The notes under the pieces are model-generated. The model had not been told where the DNA came from and made no database searches. It worked only from the letters and a program-made list of their open reading frames with translations. A program made the translations under genes and the position numbers. From Massilia sp. 9I (GTDB lineage Bacteria > Pseudomonadota > Gammaproteobacteria > Burkholderiales > Burkholderiaceae_D), in assembly GCF_902506415.1 (NCBI RefSeq), contig NZ_LR733275.1:3501617-3565616 (forward strand): a stretch of DNA of 64,000 bases, in the 5' to 3' direction. Shown here one piece after another: positions 49,009 to 60,806 of the stretch (its first letter is position 1; the number at the start of each line of letters is the position of its first letter).

Positions 49009-49932
49009 ATGACAGCGATCCAGATTAGCAGCGTCGAGAAAAGCTACAAGGGCTTCAAGGCCCTCAAGGGCGTTTCCCTGACCATCGAGGAAGGCGAGTT
49101 CTTCGGCCTTCTCGGCCCCAACGGCGCCGGCAAGACGACCCTGATTTCCACCATCGCCGGCCTGATCCGCCCGGACGTCGGCAGCGTCAAGATCCACGGC
49201 CACGACGTGGTGAGCGACTTCCGCGAAGCGCGCAAGCGCCTGGGGGTGGTGCCGCAGGAGCTGGTGTTCGATCCCTTCTTCACGGTGCGCGAGACGCTGC
49301 GCCTGCAGTCGGGGTACTTCGGGATCAGGAACAACGATGCCTGGATCGACGAGGTGATGCACAACCTGGATCTCACCAACAAGGCCGACGTCAACATGCG
49401 CGCCCTGTCGGGCGGCATGAAGCGCCGCGTGCTGGTGGCCCAGGCGCTGGTGCACAAGCCGCCGGTGATCGTGCTGGACGAGCCGACCGCCGGCGTCGAC
49501 GTCGAACTGCGCCAGACCCTGTGGAAGTTCATCTCGCGCCTGAACCGCGAAGGCCACACCGTGGTCCTGACCACCCACTACCTCGAGGAAGCCCAGGCCA
49601 TGTGCCAGCGCGTCGCCATGCTCAAGCTGGGCGAAGTGGTGGCGCTGGACACCATGTCGGCGCTGCTGCGCCGCGTGTCGGGCTCCCAGCTGGTGGTACA
49701 CCTGAAGAGCGGCGACCTGCCGGAAGGGCTGCGCCACCTGGTCTCGCACGACGAACACGCCAACGGCAACCGCTACACCCTACGCGTCAACGACGTCAAT
49801 GAAGTCGAGCCGATCCTGGCCAGCCTGCGCGCGGGCGGCGCCGTGATCGACGAGATGCAGCTGGAGCAGGCCGACCTGGAAGACATCTTCCTGCAGGTGG
49901 TCGGTGACAAGCAACCGGGAGGCCCGCAATGA
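49009..49932 (+). CDS. ABC transporter ATP-binding protein (YadG-like)
   Basis: 307-residue ABC-2-type exporter ATPase. Walker A LLGPNGAGKTT, Q-loop VVPQELVFDPFFTVRE, signature LSGGMKRRVLVAQALVH and Walker B VIVLDEPTAGVDVE. The start was set at MTAIQISSVEKSY; the upstream open frame is the intergenic region. The C-terminal ~80 residues are the accessory region seen in DrrA/YadG types. Overlaps the permease gene by 4 nt. The substrate is unknown; the location between mla and murA suggests an envelope compound but does not prove it. Confidence 0.9.
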   Translation: MTAIQISSVEKSYKGFKALKGVSLTIEEGEFFGLLGPNGAGKTTLISTIAGLIRPDVGSVKIHGHDVVSDFREARKRLGVVPQELVFDPFFTVRETLRLQSGYFGIRNNDAWIDEVMHNLDLTNKADVNMRALSGGMKRRVLVAQALVHKPPVIVLDEPTAGVDVELRQTLWKFISRLNREGHTVVLTTHYLEEAQAMCQRVAMLKLGEVVALDTMSALLRRVSGSQLVVHLKSGDLPEGLRHLVSHDEHANGNRYTLRVNDVNEVEPILASLRAGGAVIDEMQLEQADLEDIFLQVVGDKQPGGPQ

Positions 49933-50696
49933 ACCTGTTCTCCGTGGGTTTCCGCACCCTGTTCTATAAAGAGTCGCTGCGCTTCTGGAAGGTGGCGACC
50001 CAGACCATCGCCGCGCCGGTGGTCACGGCCATGCTCTACCTCCTGATCTTCGGCCACGTGCTGGACGGCCGCGTCGAGATGCTGGAGGGCGTCAGCTATA
50101 CCGCCTTCCTGATTCCCGGCCTGGTGATGATGAGCGTGCTGCAGAACGCCTTCGCCAACTCGTCCTCTTCGCTGATCCAGTCCAAGATCACAGGCAACCT
50201 GGTATTCATCCTGCTGCCGCCGCTGTCGCATGCCGAGATCCTGTCGGCCTACATCGCCGCTTCGATCCTGCGCGGGCTGGCGGTCGGCTTCGGCGTGTTC
50301 GTGATCACGGCCTGGTTTGCGCACCTGAGCTTCGTGGCGCCGCTGTGGATCGTGGTGTTCGCCTTCCTGGGCGCGGCCATTCTCGGCACCATGGGCGTGA
50401 TCGCCGGGATCTGGGCCGAGAAGTTCGACCAGCTGGCGGCTTTCCAGAACTTCCTGATCATGCCGGCCACCTTCCTGGCCGGGGTGTTCTATTCCATCCA
50501 AAAACTGCCGCCCTTCTGGCTGGCGGTCTCGCATTTCAACCCGTTCTTTTATATGATTGACGGGTTCCGCTATGGGTTCTTCGGCAAGTCCGACGTCTCG
50601 CCCTGGACCAGCCTGGCCATCGTGTCGGTGTTCCTGGTGGTGCTGGCGACCATTGCGATCAATATGCTCAAACGTGGCTACAAGTTACGCCACTGA
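49929..50696 (+). CDS. ABC-2-type transporter permease (YadH-like)
   Basis: 255-residue ABC-2 membrane protein with about six transmembrane helices (for example [47 protein letters not shown]) and the family motif [14 protein letters not shown]. Partner of the preceding ATPase (ATGA overlap). Together they would form an exporter of the YadGH/NodIJ class. Confidence 0.9.
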   Translation: MNLFSVGFRTLFYKESLRFWKVATQTIAAPVVTAMLYLLIFGHVLDGRVEMLEGVSYTAFLIPGLVMMSVLQNAFANSSSSLIQSKITGNLVFILLPPLSHAEILSAYIAASILRGLAVGFGVFVITAWFAHLSFVAPLWIVVFAFLGAAILGTMGVIAGIWAEKFDQLAAFQNFLIMPATFLAGVFYSIQKLPPFWLAVSHFNPFFYMIDGFRYGFFGKSDVSPWTSLAIVSVFLVVLATIAINMLKRGYKLRH

Positions 50697-50729
50697 GTGC
50701 GTCATTAAAGAATTCACCGGAGTTACCCA

Positions 50730-50966
50730 GTGGCGACCACACCCGAACTGATCCACAGCTACATCAGCAATGGCCTCGACTGCACCCACCTTCAGGTCGA
50801 AGGCGACGGCCAGCATTTCACCGCCGTCATCGTGTCGCCAGCCTTTGCCGGCAAGCGCCCGATCCAGCGCCACCAGCTCGTATACGCCGTGCTCGGCGAC
50901 CGCATGCGCGAAGAAATCCACGCGCTGTCGATGAAAACCCTCACTCCCGAAGAATACGGAGGCTAA
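50730..50966 (+). CDS. ibaG: BolA-family protein (IbaG/YrbA-like)
   Basis: 78-residue BolA-fold protein. The conserved [22 protein letters not shown] contains the usual His (RHQ) of the family and corresponds to the FxGxxxxxRHxxV signature. A GTG start was chosen to give [18 protein letters not shown]. BolA proteins partner CGFS glutaredoxins in Fe-S handling, and a grxD is present at 27199. Located 2 nt before murA, a linkage also seen in E. coli (ibaG-murA). Confidence 0.92.
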   Translation: MATTPELIHSYISNGLDCTHLQVEGDGQHFTAVIVSPAFAGKRPIQRHQLVYAVLGDRMREEIHALSMKTLTPEEYGG

Positions 50967-50968
50967 GC

Positions 50969-52222
<1,254 letters not shown>

Positions 52223-52229
52223 TGGAAAA

Positions 52230-52922
52230 ATGAGTCCCACTCTGACTAGAACCGGCGAGCCCGGGCTGATCCTGGCGCTGTCCAAGGGCCGCATCTTCGA
52301 AGACACCCTGCCGCTGTTAGCAAGCGCGGGGATTACCGTTACCGAGAATCCGGAAACCTCGCGCAAGCTGATCCTGCCGACCAACGACCCGGGCGTGCGC
52401 GTGCTGATCGTGCGCGCCAGCGACGTGCCGACCTATGTGCAGCATGGCGCCGCCGATTTCGGCGTGGCCGGCAAGGACGTGCTGCTCGAGCATGGCGGCG
52501 AAGGCCTGTACCAGCCGATCGACCTGCGCATCGCCTGCTGCCGCATGTCGGTGGCAGTGAACGCCGGCTTCGACTACGAGACCGCGGTGCGCCAGGGCGC
52601 GCGCCTGCGCGTGGCGACCAAGTTCGTGAACACCGCGCGCGAGCACTTCGCGAGCAAGGGCGTGCACGTCGACCTGATCAAGCTGTACGGCTCGATGGAA
52701 CTGGCGCCGCTGGTCGGCCTGTCGGATGCCATCGTCGACGTGGTCTCGACCGGCGGCACCCTGCGCGCCAACAACCTGGTCGAAGTCGAAAAGATCATGG
52801 ACATCTCCTCGCGCCTGGTGGTGAACCAGGCAGCGCTCAAGCTCAAGCGCGAGCGCCTGCAACCGATTCTCGACGCCTTCCAACGGGCCGCCGGGGCGGA
52901 CCCTTCCTCACAACAAGGCTGA
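52230..52922 (+). CDS. hisG: ATP phosphoribosyltransferase catalytic subunit (short form)
   Basis: 230-residue HisG(S), first step of histidine synthesis (ATP + PRPP). Motifs [38 protein letters not shown] and [18 protein letters not shown] are clear. It lacks the C-terminal regulatory domain of long HisG, so it should need HisZ for activity and feedback control; no hisZ is in the window. It begins 7 nt after the murA stop, with a weak Shine-Dalgarno, and ends 6 nt before hisD. The ATG at 52230 is preferred over the in-frame start inside murA. Confidence 0.96.
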   Translation: MSPTLTRTGEPGLILALSKGRIFEDTLPLLASAGITVTENPETSRKLILPTNDPGVRVLIVRASDVPTYVQHGAADFGVAGKDVLLEHGGEGLYQPIDLRIACCRMSVAVNAGFDYETAVRQGARLRVATKFVNTAREHFASKGVHVDLIKLYGSMELAPLVGLSDAIVDVVSTGGTLRANNLVEVEKIMDISSRLVVNQAALKLKRERLQPILDAFQRAAGADPSSQQG

Positions 52923-52928
52923 AGAAAC

Positions 52929-54263
52929 ATGGCAGTACAGATCCGCAAGCTCGACTCCACCGCACCCGATTTCAAACCGACCCTCGATGCGCTGCTGACC
53001 TTCGAGGCCGAGACCGACGACGCCATCGAATCGAGCGTCGCGAAGATCCTGGCAGACGTGAAGCAGCGTGGCGATGCTGCCGTGCTGGAGTACACGAACA
53101 AGTTCGACCGCATCCCGAACGGCGGGGCGTCGTCGATGGCCGCCTTCGACATCCAGCAGGAAGAACTCGACGCGGCGCTGGCGGCGATCCCCGACGCCCA
53201 GCGCACTGCGCTGCGCACCGCCGCTGAGCGCATCCGCGTGTTTCACGAGCGCCAGAAGCAGGAACTGAACGGCTTCACCTTCACCGAGCCTGACGGCACC
53301 GTGCTGGGCCAACGAGTGACGCCGCTCGACCGCGTCGGCATCTACGTCCCGGGCGGCAAGGCCGCCTATCCGTCGTCGGTGCTGATGAACGCGATTCCTG
53401 CTCGGGTAGCCGGCGTGCAGGAAATCGTGATGGTGGTGCCGACCCCGGACGGCGTGAAGAACCAGATGGTGCTGGCTGCCGCTGCGATCGCCGGCGTTAC
53501 CCGCGTTATCACCATCGGCGGCGCCCAGGCCGTGGGCGCGCTCGCCTACGGCACCGAGACGATTCCCGCCGTCGACAAGATCGTCGGCCCCGGCAATGCC
53601 TACGTGGCCGCCGCCAAGCGCCGCGTGTTCGGCGTGGTGGGCATCGACATGATTGCCGGTCCGTCGGAAATCTTGGTACTGTGCGACGGCACCACCGACC
53701 CGGACTGGGTGGCGATGGACCTGTTCTCGCAGGCCGAGCACGACGAGCTGGCCCAGGCGATTTTGCTGTGCCCGGACGCGGACTACATCGCGCGCGTCGA
53801 GCAAAGCATCCACAAGCTGCTGCCCACCATGCCGCGCGCCGCCACGATCACGACCTCGCTGAGCGACCGCGGCGCACTGGTGAAAGTGCGCGACATGGAA
53901 GAAGCGTGCAGCATCGCGAATGCGATCGCCGCCGAGCACCTCGAGATCTCGGCCGAAGACCCGTTGACATGGGCCGACCGGATCCGCCACGCCGGCGCCA
54001 TGTTCCTCGGCCGCTTCTCGTCCGAGTCGCTGGGCGACTACTGCTGCGGCCCGAACCACGTGCTGCCGACCTCGCGCACCGCGCGCTTTTCGTCGCCGCT
54101 CGGTGTCTACGACTTCCAGAAACGTTCGTCGGTAATCCAGGTGAGCGAGCAGGGCGCCCAGACGCTCGGCAAGGTGGCGGCCGAACTGGCCTATGGCGAA
54201 GGCCTGCAGGCGCACGCCCGCAGTGCAGAGTTGAGAATTCAGCCTTTGAGTCCGAAGTCATGA
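52929..54263 (+). CDS. hisD: Histidinol dehydrogenase
   Basis: 444-residue zinc enzyme that oxidises L-histidinol to histidine in two NAD+ steps. Conserved blocks are [78 protein letters not shown] and [14 protein letters not shown]. Length is typical. Its stop overlaps the start of a DNA methyltransferase gene by 4 nt (ATGA), an unusual neighbour inside a his operon. Confidence 0.97.
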   Translation: MAVQIRKLDSTAPDFKPTLDALLTFEAETDDAIESSVAKILADVKQRGDAAVLEYTNKFDRIPNGGASSMAAFDIQQEELDAALAAIPDAQRTALRTAAERIRVFHERQKQELNGFTFTEPDGTVLGQRVTPLDRVGIYVPGGKAAYPSSVLMNAIPARVAGVQEIVMVVPTPDGVKNQMVLAAAAIAGVTRVITIGGAQAVGALAYGTETIPAVDKIVGPGNAYVAAAKRRVFGVVGIDMIAGPSEILVLCDGTTDPDWVAMDLFSQAEHDELAQAILLCPDADYIARVEQSIHKLLPTMPRAATITTSLSDRGALVKVRDMEEACSIANAIAAEHLEISAEDPLTWADRIRHAGAMFLGRFSSESLGDYCCGPNHVLPTSRTARFSSPLGVYDFQKRSSVIQVSEQGAQTLGKVAAELAYGEGLQAHARSAELRIQPLSPKS

Positions 54264-55084
54264 CGGGCTGGGTCGACCAGGTGTTCTGCGAGGATGCGCT
54301 GACGGGCCTGGCGCGCATCCCGGACGCTTCCATCGACCTGATCCTGACCGACCCGCCCTACAACCTCGGCAAGAACTACGGCAACGCTTCCGACCAGCAG
54401 GGCGTCGAGGAATACCTGGACTGGACCGAGCGCTGGATCGACGCCGCGCTGCCCAAGCTGAAAGCCAACGGCAGCCTGTACATCTTCCTGACCTGGCGCT
54501 TCGCGCCGGAGATCTTCGTCATGCTGAAAAAGCGCATGACGATGATGAACGAGATCATCTGGGACCGCCGCGTGCCCTCGATGGGCGGCAGCGTGCGCAG
54601 CTTCTCGTCGGTGCACGACACCATTGGGTTTTTCGTGAACCGCAAGGACTACTATTTTGATCTGGATGCCGTGCGCATCCCCTACGACGCCGAGACCAAG
54701 AAGGCGCGCTCGCGCTCGATCTTCATCGGCGCCAAGTGGCTGGAAGTGGGCTACAACCCGAAGGACGTGTGGAGCGTGTCGCGCCTGCACCGCGAGCATC
54801 CGGAACGCGCCGACCACCCGACCCAGAAGCCGCTCGAGATCATCGAGCGCATGGTCAAGGCTTCCTGCCCGGCGGGCGGCGTCGTGCTCGACCCCTTCAT
54901 GGGCAGCGGCACCACGGCCATCGCCGCGCGCCAGGCCGGGCGCCATTTCACCGGCTTCGAACTGAATCCCGCCTACTGCGACATCATCCGCGAGCGCCTG
55001 GCGGCGCCCGAGGTACCGGTTGCAGGAGCGAAGAAACGCAAAAGCGCGGCCAAGAACGCGCCCCTGAACGAGGAACCAGCATGA
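54260..55084 (+). CDS. Beta-class DNA methyltransferase embedded in the his operon
   Basis: 274-residue N6-adenine/N4-cytosine methyltransferase. The motif order is IV then X then [15 protein letters not shown] (DPPY 31-34), [15 protein letters not shown] and [29 protein letters not shown] (FMGSGTT 213-219), which defines the beta class. A region of ~110 residues between DPPY and HPTQKP would include the target-recognition part. No restriction enzyme is adjacent, so it is an orphan. The start overlaps the hisD stop and the stop overlaps the hisC start, both by 4 nt, so it is co-translated with the histidine genes. The Lys-rich C-terminus ([10 protein letters not shown]) is a disordered tail. 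The target sequence is unknown. Confidence 0.93.
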   Translation: MTGWVDQVFCEDALTGLARIPDASIDLILTDPPYNLGKNYGNASDQQGVEEYLDWTERWIDAALPKLKANGSLYIFLTWRFAPEIFVMLKKRMTMMNEIIWDRRVPSMGGSVRSFSSVHDTIGFFVNRKDYYFDLDAVRIPYDAETKKARSRSIFIGAKWLEVGYNPKDVWSVSRLHREHPERADHPTQKPLEIIERMVKASCPAGGVVLDPFMGSGTTAIAARQAGRHFTGFELNPAYCDIIRERLAAPEVPVAGAKKRKSAAKNAPLNEEPA

Positions 55085-56169
55085 CTAGCATCGACAAGCT
55101 GATCGAACACACCATCCGCGCGGACGTGCGCAACATCGCCAGCTACTTCGTGCCGGATGCCAGCGGCTACATCAAGCTCGACGCGATGGAGAACCCCTAC
55201 CAGCTGCCGGAAGGCCTGCGCGCCGTACTGGGCCAGCGCCTGGCCGATGCCGCGCTGAACCGCTACCCGGTCGCTTCCTACGCCACGCTCAAGCAGAAGA
55301 TCTGCGCGGGCCTGGGCGTCCCGGCCGGCTACGACGTCCTGCTCGGCAATGGCTCGGATGAGCTCATCTCGATCATGGCCACCGCCATCGCCCGTCAGGA
55401 CAGGAAGGCGGTCGTCATGGCGCCGACCCCGGCCTTCGTGATGTTCGCGCGCTCGGCCCAGTTCGCAGGCGCCGATTTCGTCGGCGTGCCGGTCAAGCCC
55501 GACTTCTCGCTCGACCTGCCCGCCATGCTGGCCGCGATCGACGAGCACAAGCCTGCGCTGGTCTTCCTGGCCTATCCGAACAACCCGACCGGCAACCTGT
55601 TCGATGCGGACGACATGGTCGCGATCATCCGCGCGCTGGGCGAGACCGGCATCGCGGTGGTGGACGAGGCCTACCAGCCTTTCGCCAGGAAGAGCTTCAT
55701 GGGCCGCCTGCCGGAATTTTCGAACCTGGTCGTGATGCGCACCCTGTCCAAGCTGGGCCTGGCCGGCATCCGCCTCGGCTACCTGTCGGGCGACCCCAAG
55801 CTGCTGGAGCAGTTCGAGAAGGTGCGTCCGCCCTACAACGTCAATGTGCTGACCCAGGTGGCGGCCGAGTTCGCGCTCGACCACCTCGACGTGCTCGACA
55901 GCCAGGCCGAGTTGCTGAACCTTGAACGCAGCCGCCTGGCCGGCGAACTGGCGGCGTTGCCGGGAGTCGAAGTGTTTCCATCGGCCGCGAATTTCATCTC
56001 GATGCGCGTGCCGGATGCCGACAAGGTCTGTTCGGAACTTCGCGACGGAAAGGTGCTGATCAAGAATTTAGGTAAAATGGACAAGATGCTGGCCAACTGC
56101 ATCCGCGTCACGGTCAGCACTCCCGAAGAAAACACCGCATTCCTGAATGCCCTGAAAGCGTCCCTATAG
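55081..56169 (+). CDS. hisC: Histidinol-phosphate aminotransferase
   Basis: 362-residue class-II PLP aminotransferase. The PLP lysine is Lys224 in [16 protein letters not shown]. Other contacts are [20 protein letters not shown] and [10 protein letters not shown]-terminal [15 protein letters not shown] fits HisC. It converts imidazole-acetol phosphate to histidinol phosphate. The start was taken at the ATG overlapping the methyltransferase stop; the longer open frame upstream is a shadow of that gene. Confidence 0.95.
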   Translation: MTSIDKLIEHTIRADVRNIASYFVPDASGYIKLDAMENPYQLPEGLRAVLGQRLADAALNRYPVASYATLKQKICAGLGVPAGYDVLLGNGSDELISIMATAIARQDRKAVVMAPTPAFVMFARSAQFAGADFVGVPVKPDFSLDLPAMLAAIDEHKPALVFLAYPNNPTGNLFDADDMVAIIRALGETGIAVVDEAYQPFARKSFMGRLPEFSNLVVMRTLSKLGLAGIRLGYLSGDPKLLEQFEKVRPPYNVNVLTQVAAEFALDHLDVLDSQAELLNLERSRLAGELAALPGVEVFPSAANFISMRVPDADKVCSELRDGKVLIKNLGKMDKMLANCIRVTVSTPEENTAFLNALKASL

Positions 56170-56215
56170 CAGCGTTTCCTCCACACGGAGGACCACGCAC
56201 CGACGAGCACTCGCA

Positions 56216-56806
56216 ATGACCCGCACCGCCGACATCACGCGCAATACCAACGAAACGCAAATCCGCGTTTCGATCAACCTCGACGGCACCGGCCGCCAGA
56301 AGCTCAACACTGGCGTCCCCTTCCTCGACCACATGCTCGACCAGATCGCGCGCCACGGCATGATCGACCTCGAAGTCGAAGCCGTCGGCGATCTGCACAT
56401 CGACGCCCACCATACGGTCGAGGACACCGGCATCACCCTCGGCATGGCAGTGGCCAAGGCCGTCGGCGACAAGAAGGGCATGGTGCGCTACGGCCACTCC
56501 TACGTGCCGCTCGACGAAGCGCTGTCGCGGGTGGTGATCGACTTCTCGGGCCGTCCGGGCCTCGAAATGCACATTCCCTGGACCCGCGCCATGATCGGCA
56601 CTTTCGACGTCGACCTGACGGGCGAATTCTTCCGCGGCTTCGTGAACCACGCCGGCGTGACCCTGCACATCGACAACCTGCGCGGCGTGAACGCGCACCA
56701 CCAGTGCGAGACCGTGTTCAAGGCGTTCGGCCGCGCGCTGCGCATGGCCACCACCCTGGACGAGCGCGCCGCCGGCATCATTCCTTCGACCAAAGGCAGC
56801 CTGTAA
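56216..56806 (+). CDS. hisB: Imidazoleglycerol-phosphate dehydratase
   Basis: 196-residue monofunctional IGPD (manganese enzyme), not fused to a histidinol-phosphate phosphatase as in E. coli. Metal-binding signatures are [26 protein letters not shown] and [23 protein letters not shown]. The phosphatase step must be supplied from elsewhere, since no hisN-like gene is in the window. Confidence 0.97.
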   Translation: MTRTADITRNTNETQIRVSINLDGTGRQKLNTGVPFLDHMLDQIARHGMIDLEVEAVGDLHIDAHHTVEDTGITLGMAVAKAVGDKKGMVRYGHSYVPLDEALSRVVIDFSGRPGLEMHIPWTRAMIGTFDVDLTGEFFRGFVNHAGVTLHIDNLRGVNAHHQCETVFKAFGRALRMATTLDERAAGIIPSTKGSL

Positions 56807-56816
56807 GCAGACCACC

Positions 56817-57458
56817 ATGACGAACAAGATTGTAGTGGTCGATGGCCTGGGGAACCTGCGCTCGGTCGCGCAGGCGCTGCGCGCTGCCGCGCCCGAGGCC
56901 GACATCCTGGTGTCGAACAAGGCTGAAGACATCGATGCCGCCGACCGCATCGTGCTGCCGGGGCAGGGCGCGATGCGCGACTGCATGCGCAGCCTGCGCG
57001 AATCCGGCGCCGAGGACGCTCTGCTGCGCGCCGTGAAGACGCGCCCGGTGATGGGCGTGTGCGTCGGCGAGCAGATGCTGTTCGACGAGAGCGAAGAGAA
57101 CGAGGGCACGCCGGGCCTGGGCCTGCTGCCGGGCCGCGTGGTGCGCTTCCAGCTGGACGGCAAGCGGCAAGCCGATGGCTCGCGTTTCAAGGTGCCGCAG
57201 ATGGGCTGGAACCGCGTGCGCCAGACCCGATCCCACCCGCTGTGGGAAGGCGTCGAGGACGGCAGTTATTTCTACTTCGTGCACAGCTATTACGCCGCGC
57301 CGGAGCATGCCCAGGACACCATCGGCGAAGCCGACTACGGCGGCGCGTACGCCTGCGCCGTCGCGCGCGACAACCTGGTCGCCACCCAGTTCCACCCCGA
57401 GAAGAGCGCCGCCGCCGGGCTGCGCCTGTATCGCAATTTCATTCACTGGAACCCGTGA
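56817..57458 (+). CDS. hisH: Imidazole glycerol phosphate synthase glutaminase subunit
   Basis: 213-residue class-I glutamine amidotransferase. Triad: Cys82 in [11 protein letters not shown], His193 and Glu195 in ATQFHPEKS. The oxyanion region reads VLPGQGAM. It supplies ammonia to HisF. VCVGEQ differs from the common ICLGMQ but keeps the nucleophile elbow. Starts 10 nt after hisB. Confidence 0.96.
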   Translation: MTNKIVVVDGLGNLRSVAQALRAAAPEADILVSNKAEDIDAADRIVLPGQGAMRDCMRSLRESGAEDALLRAVKTRPVMGVCVGEQMLFDESEENEGTPGLGLLPGRVVRFQLDGKRQADGSRFKVPQMGWNRVRQTRSHPLWEGVEDGSYFYFVHSYYAAPEHAQDTIGEADYGGAYACAVARDNLVATQFHPEKSAAAGLRLYRNFIHWNP

Positions 57459-57498
57459 GTTTTATCCTTAATCCGCCGTCAACCAACCGACAACGACC

Positions 57499-58275
57499 AT
57501 GCTGCTGATCCCTGCCATCGACCTGAAAGACGGTCACTGCGTTCGCCTGAAACAGGGCGACATGGACCTCGCCACCGTATTCTCCGAAGACCCTGCCGAC
57601 ATGGCGCTGCACTGGCTGAAGAAGGGCGCGCGCCGGCTGCATCTGGTCGACCTGAACGGCGCGTTCGCCGGCAAGCCGAAGAACGAGGAAGCGATCAAGG
57701 CCATCCTGAAGACCGTGCAGGACTACGCCGAAGAGATGGGCATCGACGAGATCCCGGTCCAGCTGGGCGGCGGCATCCGCGACCTCGACACCATCGAGCG
57801 CTACCTGGACGACGGCATCACCTACATCATCGTCGGCACCGCCGCCGTGAAGAACCCGGGCTTCCTGCACGACGCCTGCGGCGCTTTCCCGGGCTCGATC
57901 ATCGTCGGCCTGGACGCCAAGGACGGCAAGGTCGCCACCGACGGCTGGAGCAAGATGTCGGGCCACGAGGTCATCGACCTGGCCAAGAAATTCGAAGGCT
58001 ACGGCGTCGAATCGATCGTCTACACCGACATCGGCCGCGACGGCATGATGGCCGGCGTGAACATCGAAGCCACCGTCAAGCTGGCGCAAGCCGTGCGGAT
58101 TCCGATCATCGCCTCGGGCGGCGTGCACAACCTGGCCGACGTCGAAGCGCTGTGCGCGGTGCAGGACGAAGGCATCGAAGGCGTGATCTGCGGCCGTTCG
58201 ATCTACGAAGGCACGCTGGACCTGGCTTCGGCGCAGGAACGCGCGGATGAACTGACTGAAGGAGCGCAGGCGTAA
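57499..58275 (+). CDS. hisA: ProFAR isomerase (HisA)
   Basis: 258-residue (beta-alpha)8 barrel that isomerises ProFAR to PRFAR. The catalytic Asp8 lies in [11 protein letters not shown] and the second Asp in [19 protein letters not shown] and [14 protein letters not shown] are phosphate-binding/terminal motifs. Spacing to hisF is enlarged to ~146 bp by an 86-bp repeat, the only such gap between his structural genes. Confidence 0.96.
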   Translation: MLLIPAIDLKDGHCVRLKQGDMDLATVFSEDPADMALHWLKKGARRLHLVDLNGAFAGKPKNEEAIKAILKTVQDYAEEMGIDEIPVQLGGGIRDLDTIERYLDDGITYIIVGTAAVKNPGFLHDACGAFPGSIIVGLDAKDGKVATDGWSKMSGHEVIDLAKKFEGYGVESIVYTDIGRDGMMAGVNIEATVKLAQAVRIPIIASGGVHNLADVEALCAVQDEGIEGVICGRSIYEGTLDLASAQERADELTEGAQA

Positions 58276-58309
58276 GGTTCAGGTGCTTAGCACCACCGCC
58301 CTCTGGGCC

Positions 58310-58395
58310 GTCATCCCCGCGTAGGCGGGGATCCAAGTTTGCATGAGCTGCCGATACGCACGCAGAAATTGGGTTCCCGCCTTCGCGGGAACGAC
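58310..58395. repeat. 86-bp dyad repeat, copy 2 (hisA-hisF gap)
   Basis: GTCATCCCCGCGTAGGCGGG at the left end and CCCGCCTTCGCGGGAACGAC at the right, around CCAAGTTTGCATGAGC and CGATACGC. Same length and plan as 42881-42966, with sequence drift that keeps each terminal hairpin (CCCCGC...GCGGGG; CCCGC...GCGGG). Compensating changes between copies suggest structure is conserved. Confidence 0.85.
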
Positions 58396-58421
58396 GAATT
58401 AGCGCCAACGCAAAGAATTCT

Positions 58422-59183
58422 ATGCTCGCAAAACGCATCATCCCCTGCCTCGACGTCACCGGTGGCCGTGTGGTCAAGGGCGTCAATTTCACCGAGCTGC
58501 GCGATGCCGGCGACCCGGTCGAGATCGCGCGCCGCTATGACGGGCAAGGCGCCGACGAGATCACCTTCCTCGACATCACCGCCTCCAGCGACGGCCGCGA
58601 CCTGATCCTGCCGATCATCGAAGCCGTGGCCTCGACCGTGTTCATCCCGCTCACCGTCGGTGGCGGCGTGCGCAAGGTCGAGGACGTGCGGCGCCTGCTC
58701 AATGCCGGCGCCGACAAGGTGTCCATGAACACTTCGGCCGTCACCAACCCGCAGCTGGTGTTCGACGCCTCGCAGAAGCACGGTTCGCAGTGCATCGTGG
58801 TGGCGATCGACGCCAAGCAGGTCGCGCCCGGCAAATGGGAAGTCTTCACCCATGGCGGCCGCAACGCGACCGGCCTCGACGCGGTCGAATGGGCGCAGAA
58901 GATGGAGTCGCTCGGCGCCGGCGAACTGCTGCTCACCTCGATGGACCGCGACGGCACCAAGTCCGGTTTCGACCTCGGCCTGACCCGCGCCGTGTCCGAC
59001 GCGGTCGGCATTTCCGTGATCGCCTCGGGCGGCGTGGGCGGCTTGCAGGATCTGGCTGACGGCATCCTCGAAGGCCACGCCGATGCGGTGCTGGCCGCCA
59101 GCATCTTCCACTACGGGCAGCACACGGTCGGCGAGGCCAAGCGCTTCATGGCGGAGCGCGGCATCCCGATGCGCCTGGAGTGA
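58422..59183 (+). CDS. hisF: Imidazole glycerol phosphate synthase cyclase subunit
   Basis: 253-residue cyclase barrel partner of HisH. Catalytic Asp11 is in [16 protein letters not shown] and the second Asp in [29 protein letters not shown] and [12 protein letters not shown] are phosphate sites. No strong Shine-Dalgarno is visible after the upstream repeat (weak AAAGAA), so translation may be affected. The stop overlaps the hisI start region. Confidence 0.96.
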   Translation: MLAKRIIPCLDVTGGRVVKGVNFTELRDAGDPVEIARRYDGQGADEITFLDITASSDGRDLILPIIEAVASTVFIPLTVGGGVRKVEDVRRLLNAGADKVSMNTSAVTNPQLVFDASQKHGSQCIVVAIDAKQVAPGKWEVFTHGGRNATGLDAVEWAQKMESLGAGELLLTSMDRDGTKSGFDLGLTRAVSDAVGISVIASGGVGGLQDLADGILEGHADAVLAASIFHYGQHTVGEAKRFMAERGIPMRLE

Positions 59184-59599
59184 ACATGCCGACCAATGCA
59201 AAATGGCTCAACAAGGTGCGCTGGGACGAACACGGCCTGGTGCCGGTGATTGCCCAGGAAGCGGCCAGCGGCGACATTCTGATGTTCGCCTGGATGAACC
59301 GCGAGGCGCTCGCGAAAACGGTGGAGCTGGGCGAAGCCGTCTACTGGAGCCGCTCGCGCAAGAAGCTGTGGCACAAGGGCGAAGAGTCCGGCCACACACA
59401 GAAGGTACTGGAGATGCGCCTGGACTGCGACGAAGACGTCGTGCTGCTGAAGATCGAGCAGAAGGGCGGCATCGCCTGCCACACCGGGCGCCACTCCTGC
59501 TTCTTCCAGAAATTCGACGGCGAGGACTGGCAGGCGGTGGAACCCGTGCTGCAGGACCCCGACACCATCTACTCCGCACAAAAGAAAACCCATGAGTGA
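59180..59599 (+). CDS. hisI: Phosphoribosyl-AMP cyclohydrolase
   Basis: 139-residue monofunctional HisI (separate from HisE). Zinc/Mg motif: [28 protein letters not shown]; also [10 protein letters not shown] and [14 protein letters not shown]. Two starts are possible: the GTG at 59180 overlapping the hisF stop (GTGA) or the ATG at 59186, two residues shorter. The stop overlaps hisE by 8 nt. Confidence 0.95.
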   Translation: MNMPTNAKWLNKVRWDEHGLVPVIAQEAASGDILMFAWMNREALAKTVELGEAVYWSRSRKKLWHKGEESGHTQKVLEMRLDCDEDVVLLKIEQKGGIACHTGRHSCFFQKFDGEDWQAVEPVLQDPDTIYSAQKKTHE

Positions 59600-59930
59600 C
59601 ATCCTGGCCCGCGTCGCGGCCGTGATCGAGTCGCGCAAGCCGGCAGCCGGCGGCGACCCCGCCACCTCTTACGTCGCCAAGCTGTTCAGCAAGGGCGACG
59701 ACGCCATCCTGAAAAAGATCGGCGAAGAAGCCACCGAGACCGTGATGGCCGCCAAGGACGCACGCGTCTCGGGCGACGCCTCCAAGGTCCTGTACGAAAC
59801 CGCCGACCTCTGGTTCCATACCATGGTGCTGCTGTCCCAGTTCGGCTTGACGCCGCAGCAGGTGATCGACGAGCTGGCGCGGCGCGAAGGCGTGTCCGGG
59901 ATCGACGAGAAGGCAGCGCGCAAGGAGTAG
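59592..59930 (+). CDS. hisE: Phosphoribosyl-ATP pyrophosphatase
   Basis: 112-residue MazG-like all-alpha enzyme that hydrolyses PR-ATP to PR-AMP. Conserved: [31 protein letters not shown] (metal-binding Glu cluster) and [14 protein letters not shown]. Last gene of the his operon; it is followed by a 125-bp gap before the HIT gene. Confidence 0.95.
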   Translation: MSDILARVAAVIESRKPAAGGDPATSYVAKLFSKGDDAILKKIGEEATETVMAAKDARVSGDASKVLYETADLWFHTMVLLSQFGLTPQQVIDELARREGVSGIDEKAARKE

Positions 59931-60055
59931 GCACTTGCTCATGCTTGCCATGCGGCTTGGCGGTGTCATAATCAGGCATTCGCCGTCATGCCGGTGTCAT
60001 GTACCGCCGGTAGGATGCACGGGCTCTTTATTCAGAATGCTGTAACGGAGACAAG

Positions 60056-60430
60056 ATGGACAACTGCATTTTTTGCAAGATCGTCGCCAAGCAGATCCCG
60101 GCCAGCGTCGTCTACGAAGACGATGACGTGCTGGCGTTCAAGGACATCAACCCGGCCGCCCCGGTGCACCTCTTGGTGATCCCGAAGCAGCACGTGGACA
60201 CCCTCTCGGACTGCGGCATGGAGCACGCCGCCGTACTGGGCAAGATGCTGGCGCTGGCGCCGAAGCTGGCCGAAGAGCACGGTGTCGCAATCAAGTCGGA
60301 CGGCAATGGCGGACGCAGCGGCGGTTTCAAGACCCTGATCAATACCGGTCCAGACGGGGGCCAAGAGGTCTACCACCTGCACCTGCATGTGTACGGCGGC
60401 AAGCGTCCGTGGCGCGGCCTGGGCACCTGA
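60056..60430 (+). CDS. hinT: HIT-family nucleotide hydrolase (HinT-like)
   Basis: 124-residue histidine-triad protein. N-terminal CIFCKIVAKQIPASVVYEDD and C-terminal HLHLHVYGG, with nucleophile His109. It hydrolyses phosphoramidates such as AMP-lysine. Linkage between hisE and tatA is typical of Burkholderiales. A CGGAGA Shine-Dalgarno supports the start. Confidence 0.95.
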   Translation: MDNCIFCKIVAKQIPASVVYEDDDVLAFKDINPAAPVHLLVIPKQHVDTLSDCGMEHAAVLGKMLALAPKLAEEHGVAIKSDGNGGRSGGFKTLINTGPDGGQEVYHLHLHVYGGKRPWRGLGT

Positions 60431-60557
60431 TTGTTACCAGAGCTCAAGTAAACTTTTAATGCGGGCAATTTATGGGGCAATGCGTCCGCTTGGCGTATAC
60501 TGAAACGTACGCTTTCCCGATTTACAGGCGCACGAAGCGTCTTGCTAGGAGATAAAA

Positions 60558-60797
60558 ATGGGTTCGATGAGTATTTGGCACTGGGTGATTGTCCTAGTCG
60601 TCGTGATGCTGATTTTTGGCACCAAGAAAATCAGCAATATCGGTGGCGACCTCGGTAAAGCCGTAAAGGGTTTCAAGGATGGCGTGAAAGGCGAAGAAGA
60701 GAAGGCCAACGCGGCCCAGTCGACCACCCAGCCGCCGCAACAGGTCGCCGACAAGTCGACCATCGACGTCGAAGCCCGCGACAAGACCCGTCATTAA
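60558..60797 (+). CDS. tatA: Twin-arginine translocase subunit TatA
   Basis: 79-residue TatA: one short membrane helix ([15 protein letters not shown]), the [23 protein letters not shown] hinge and amphipathic helix, then a polar tail. It forms the protein-conducting assembly of the Tat pathway for folded proteins. First gene of tatABC; AGGAG 10-14 nt upstream. Confidence 0.95.
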   Translation: MGSMSIWHWVIVLVVVMLIFGTKKISNIGGDLGKAVKGFKDGVKGEEEKANAAQSTTQPPQQVADKSTIDVEARDKTRH

Positions 60798-60806
60798 TAT
60801 CCGGGC

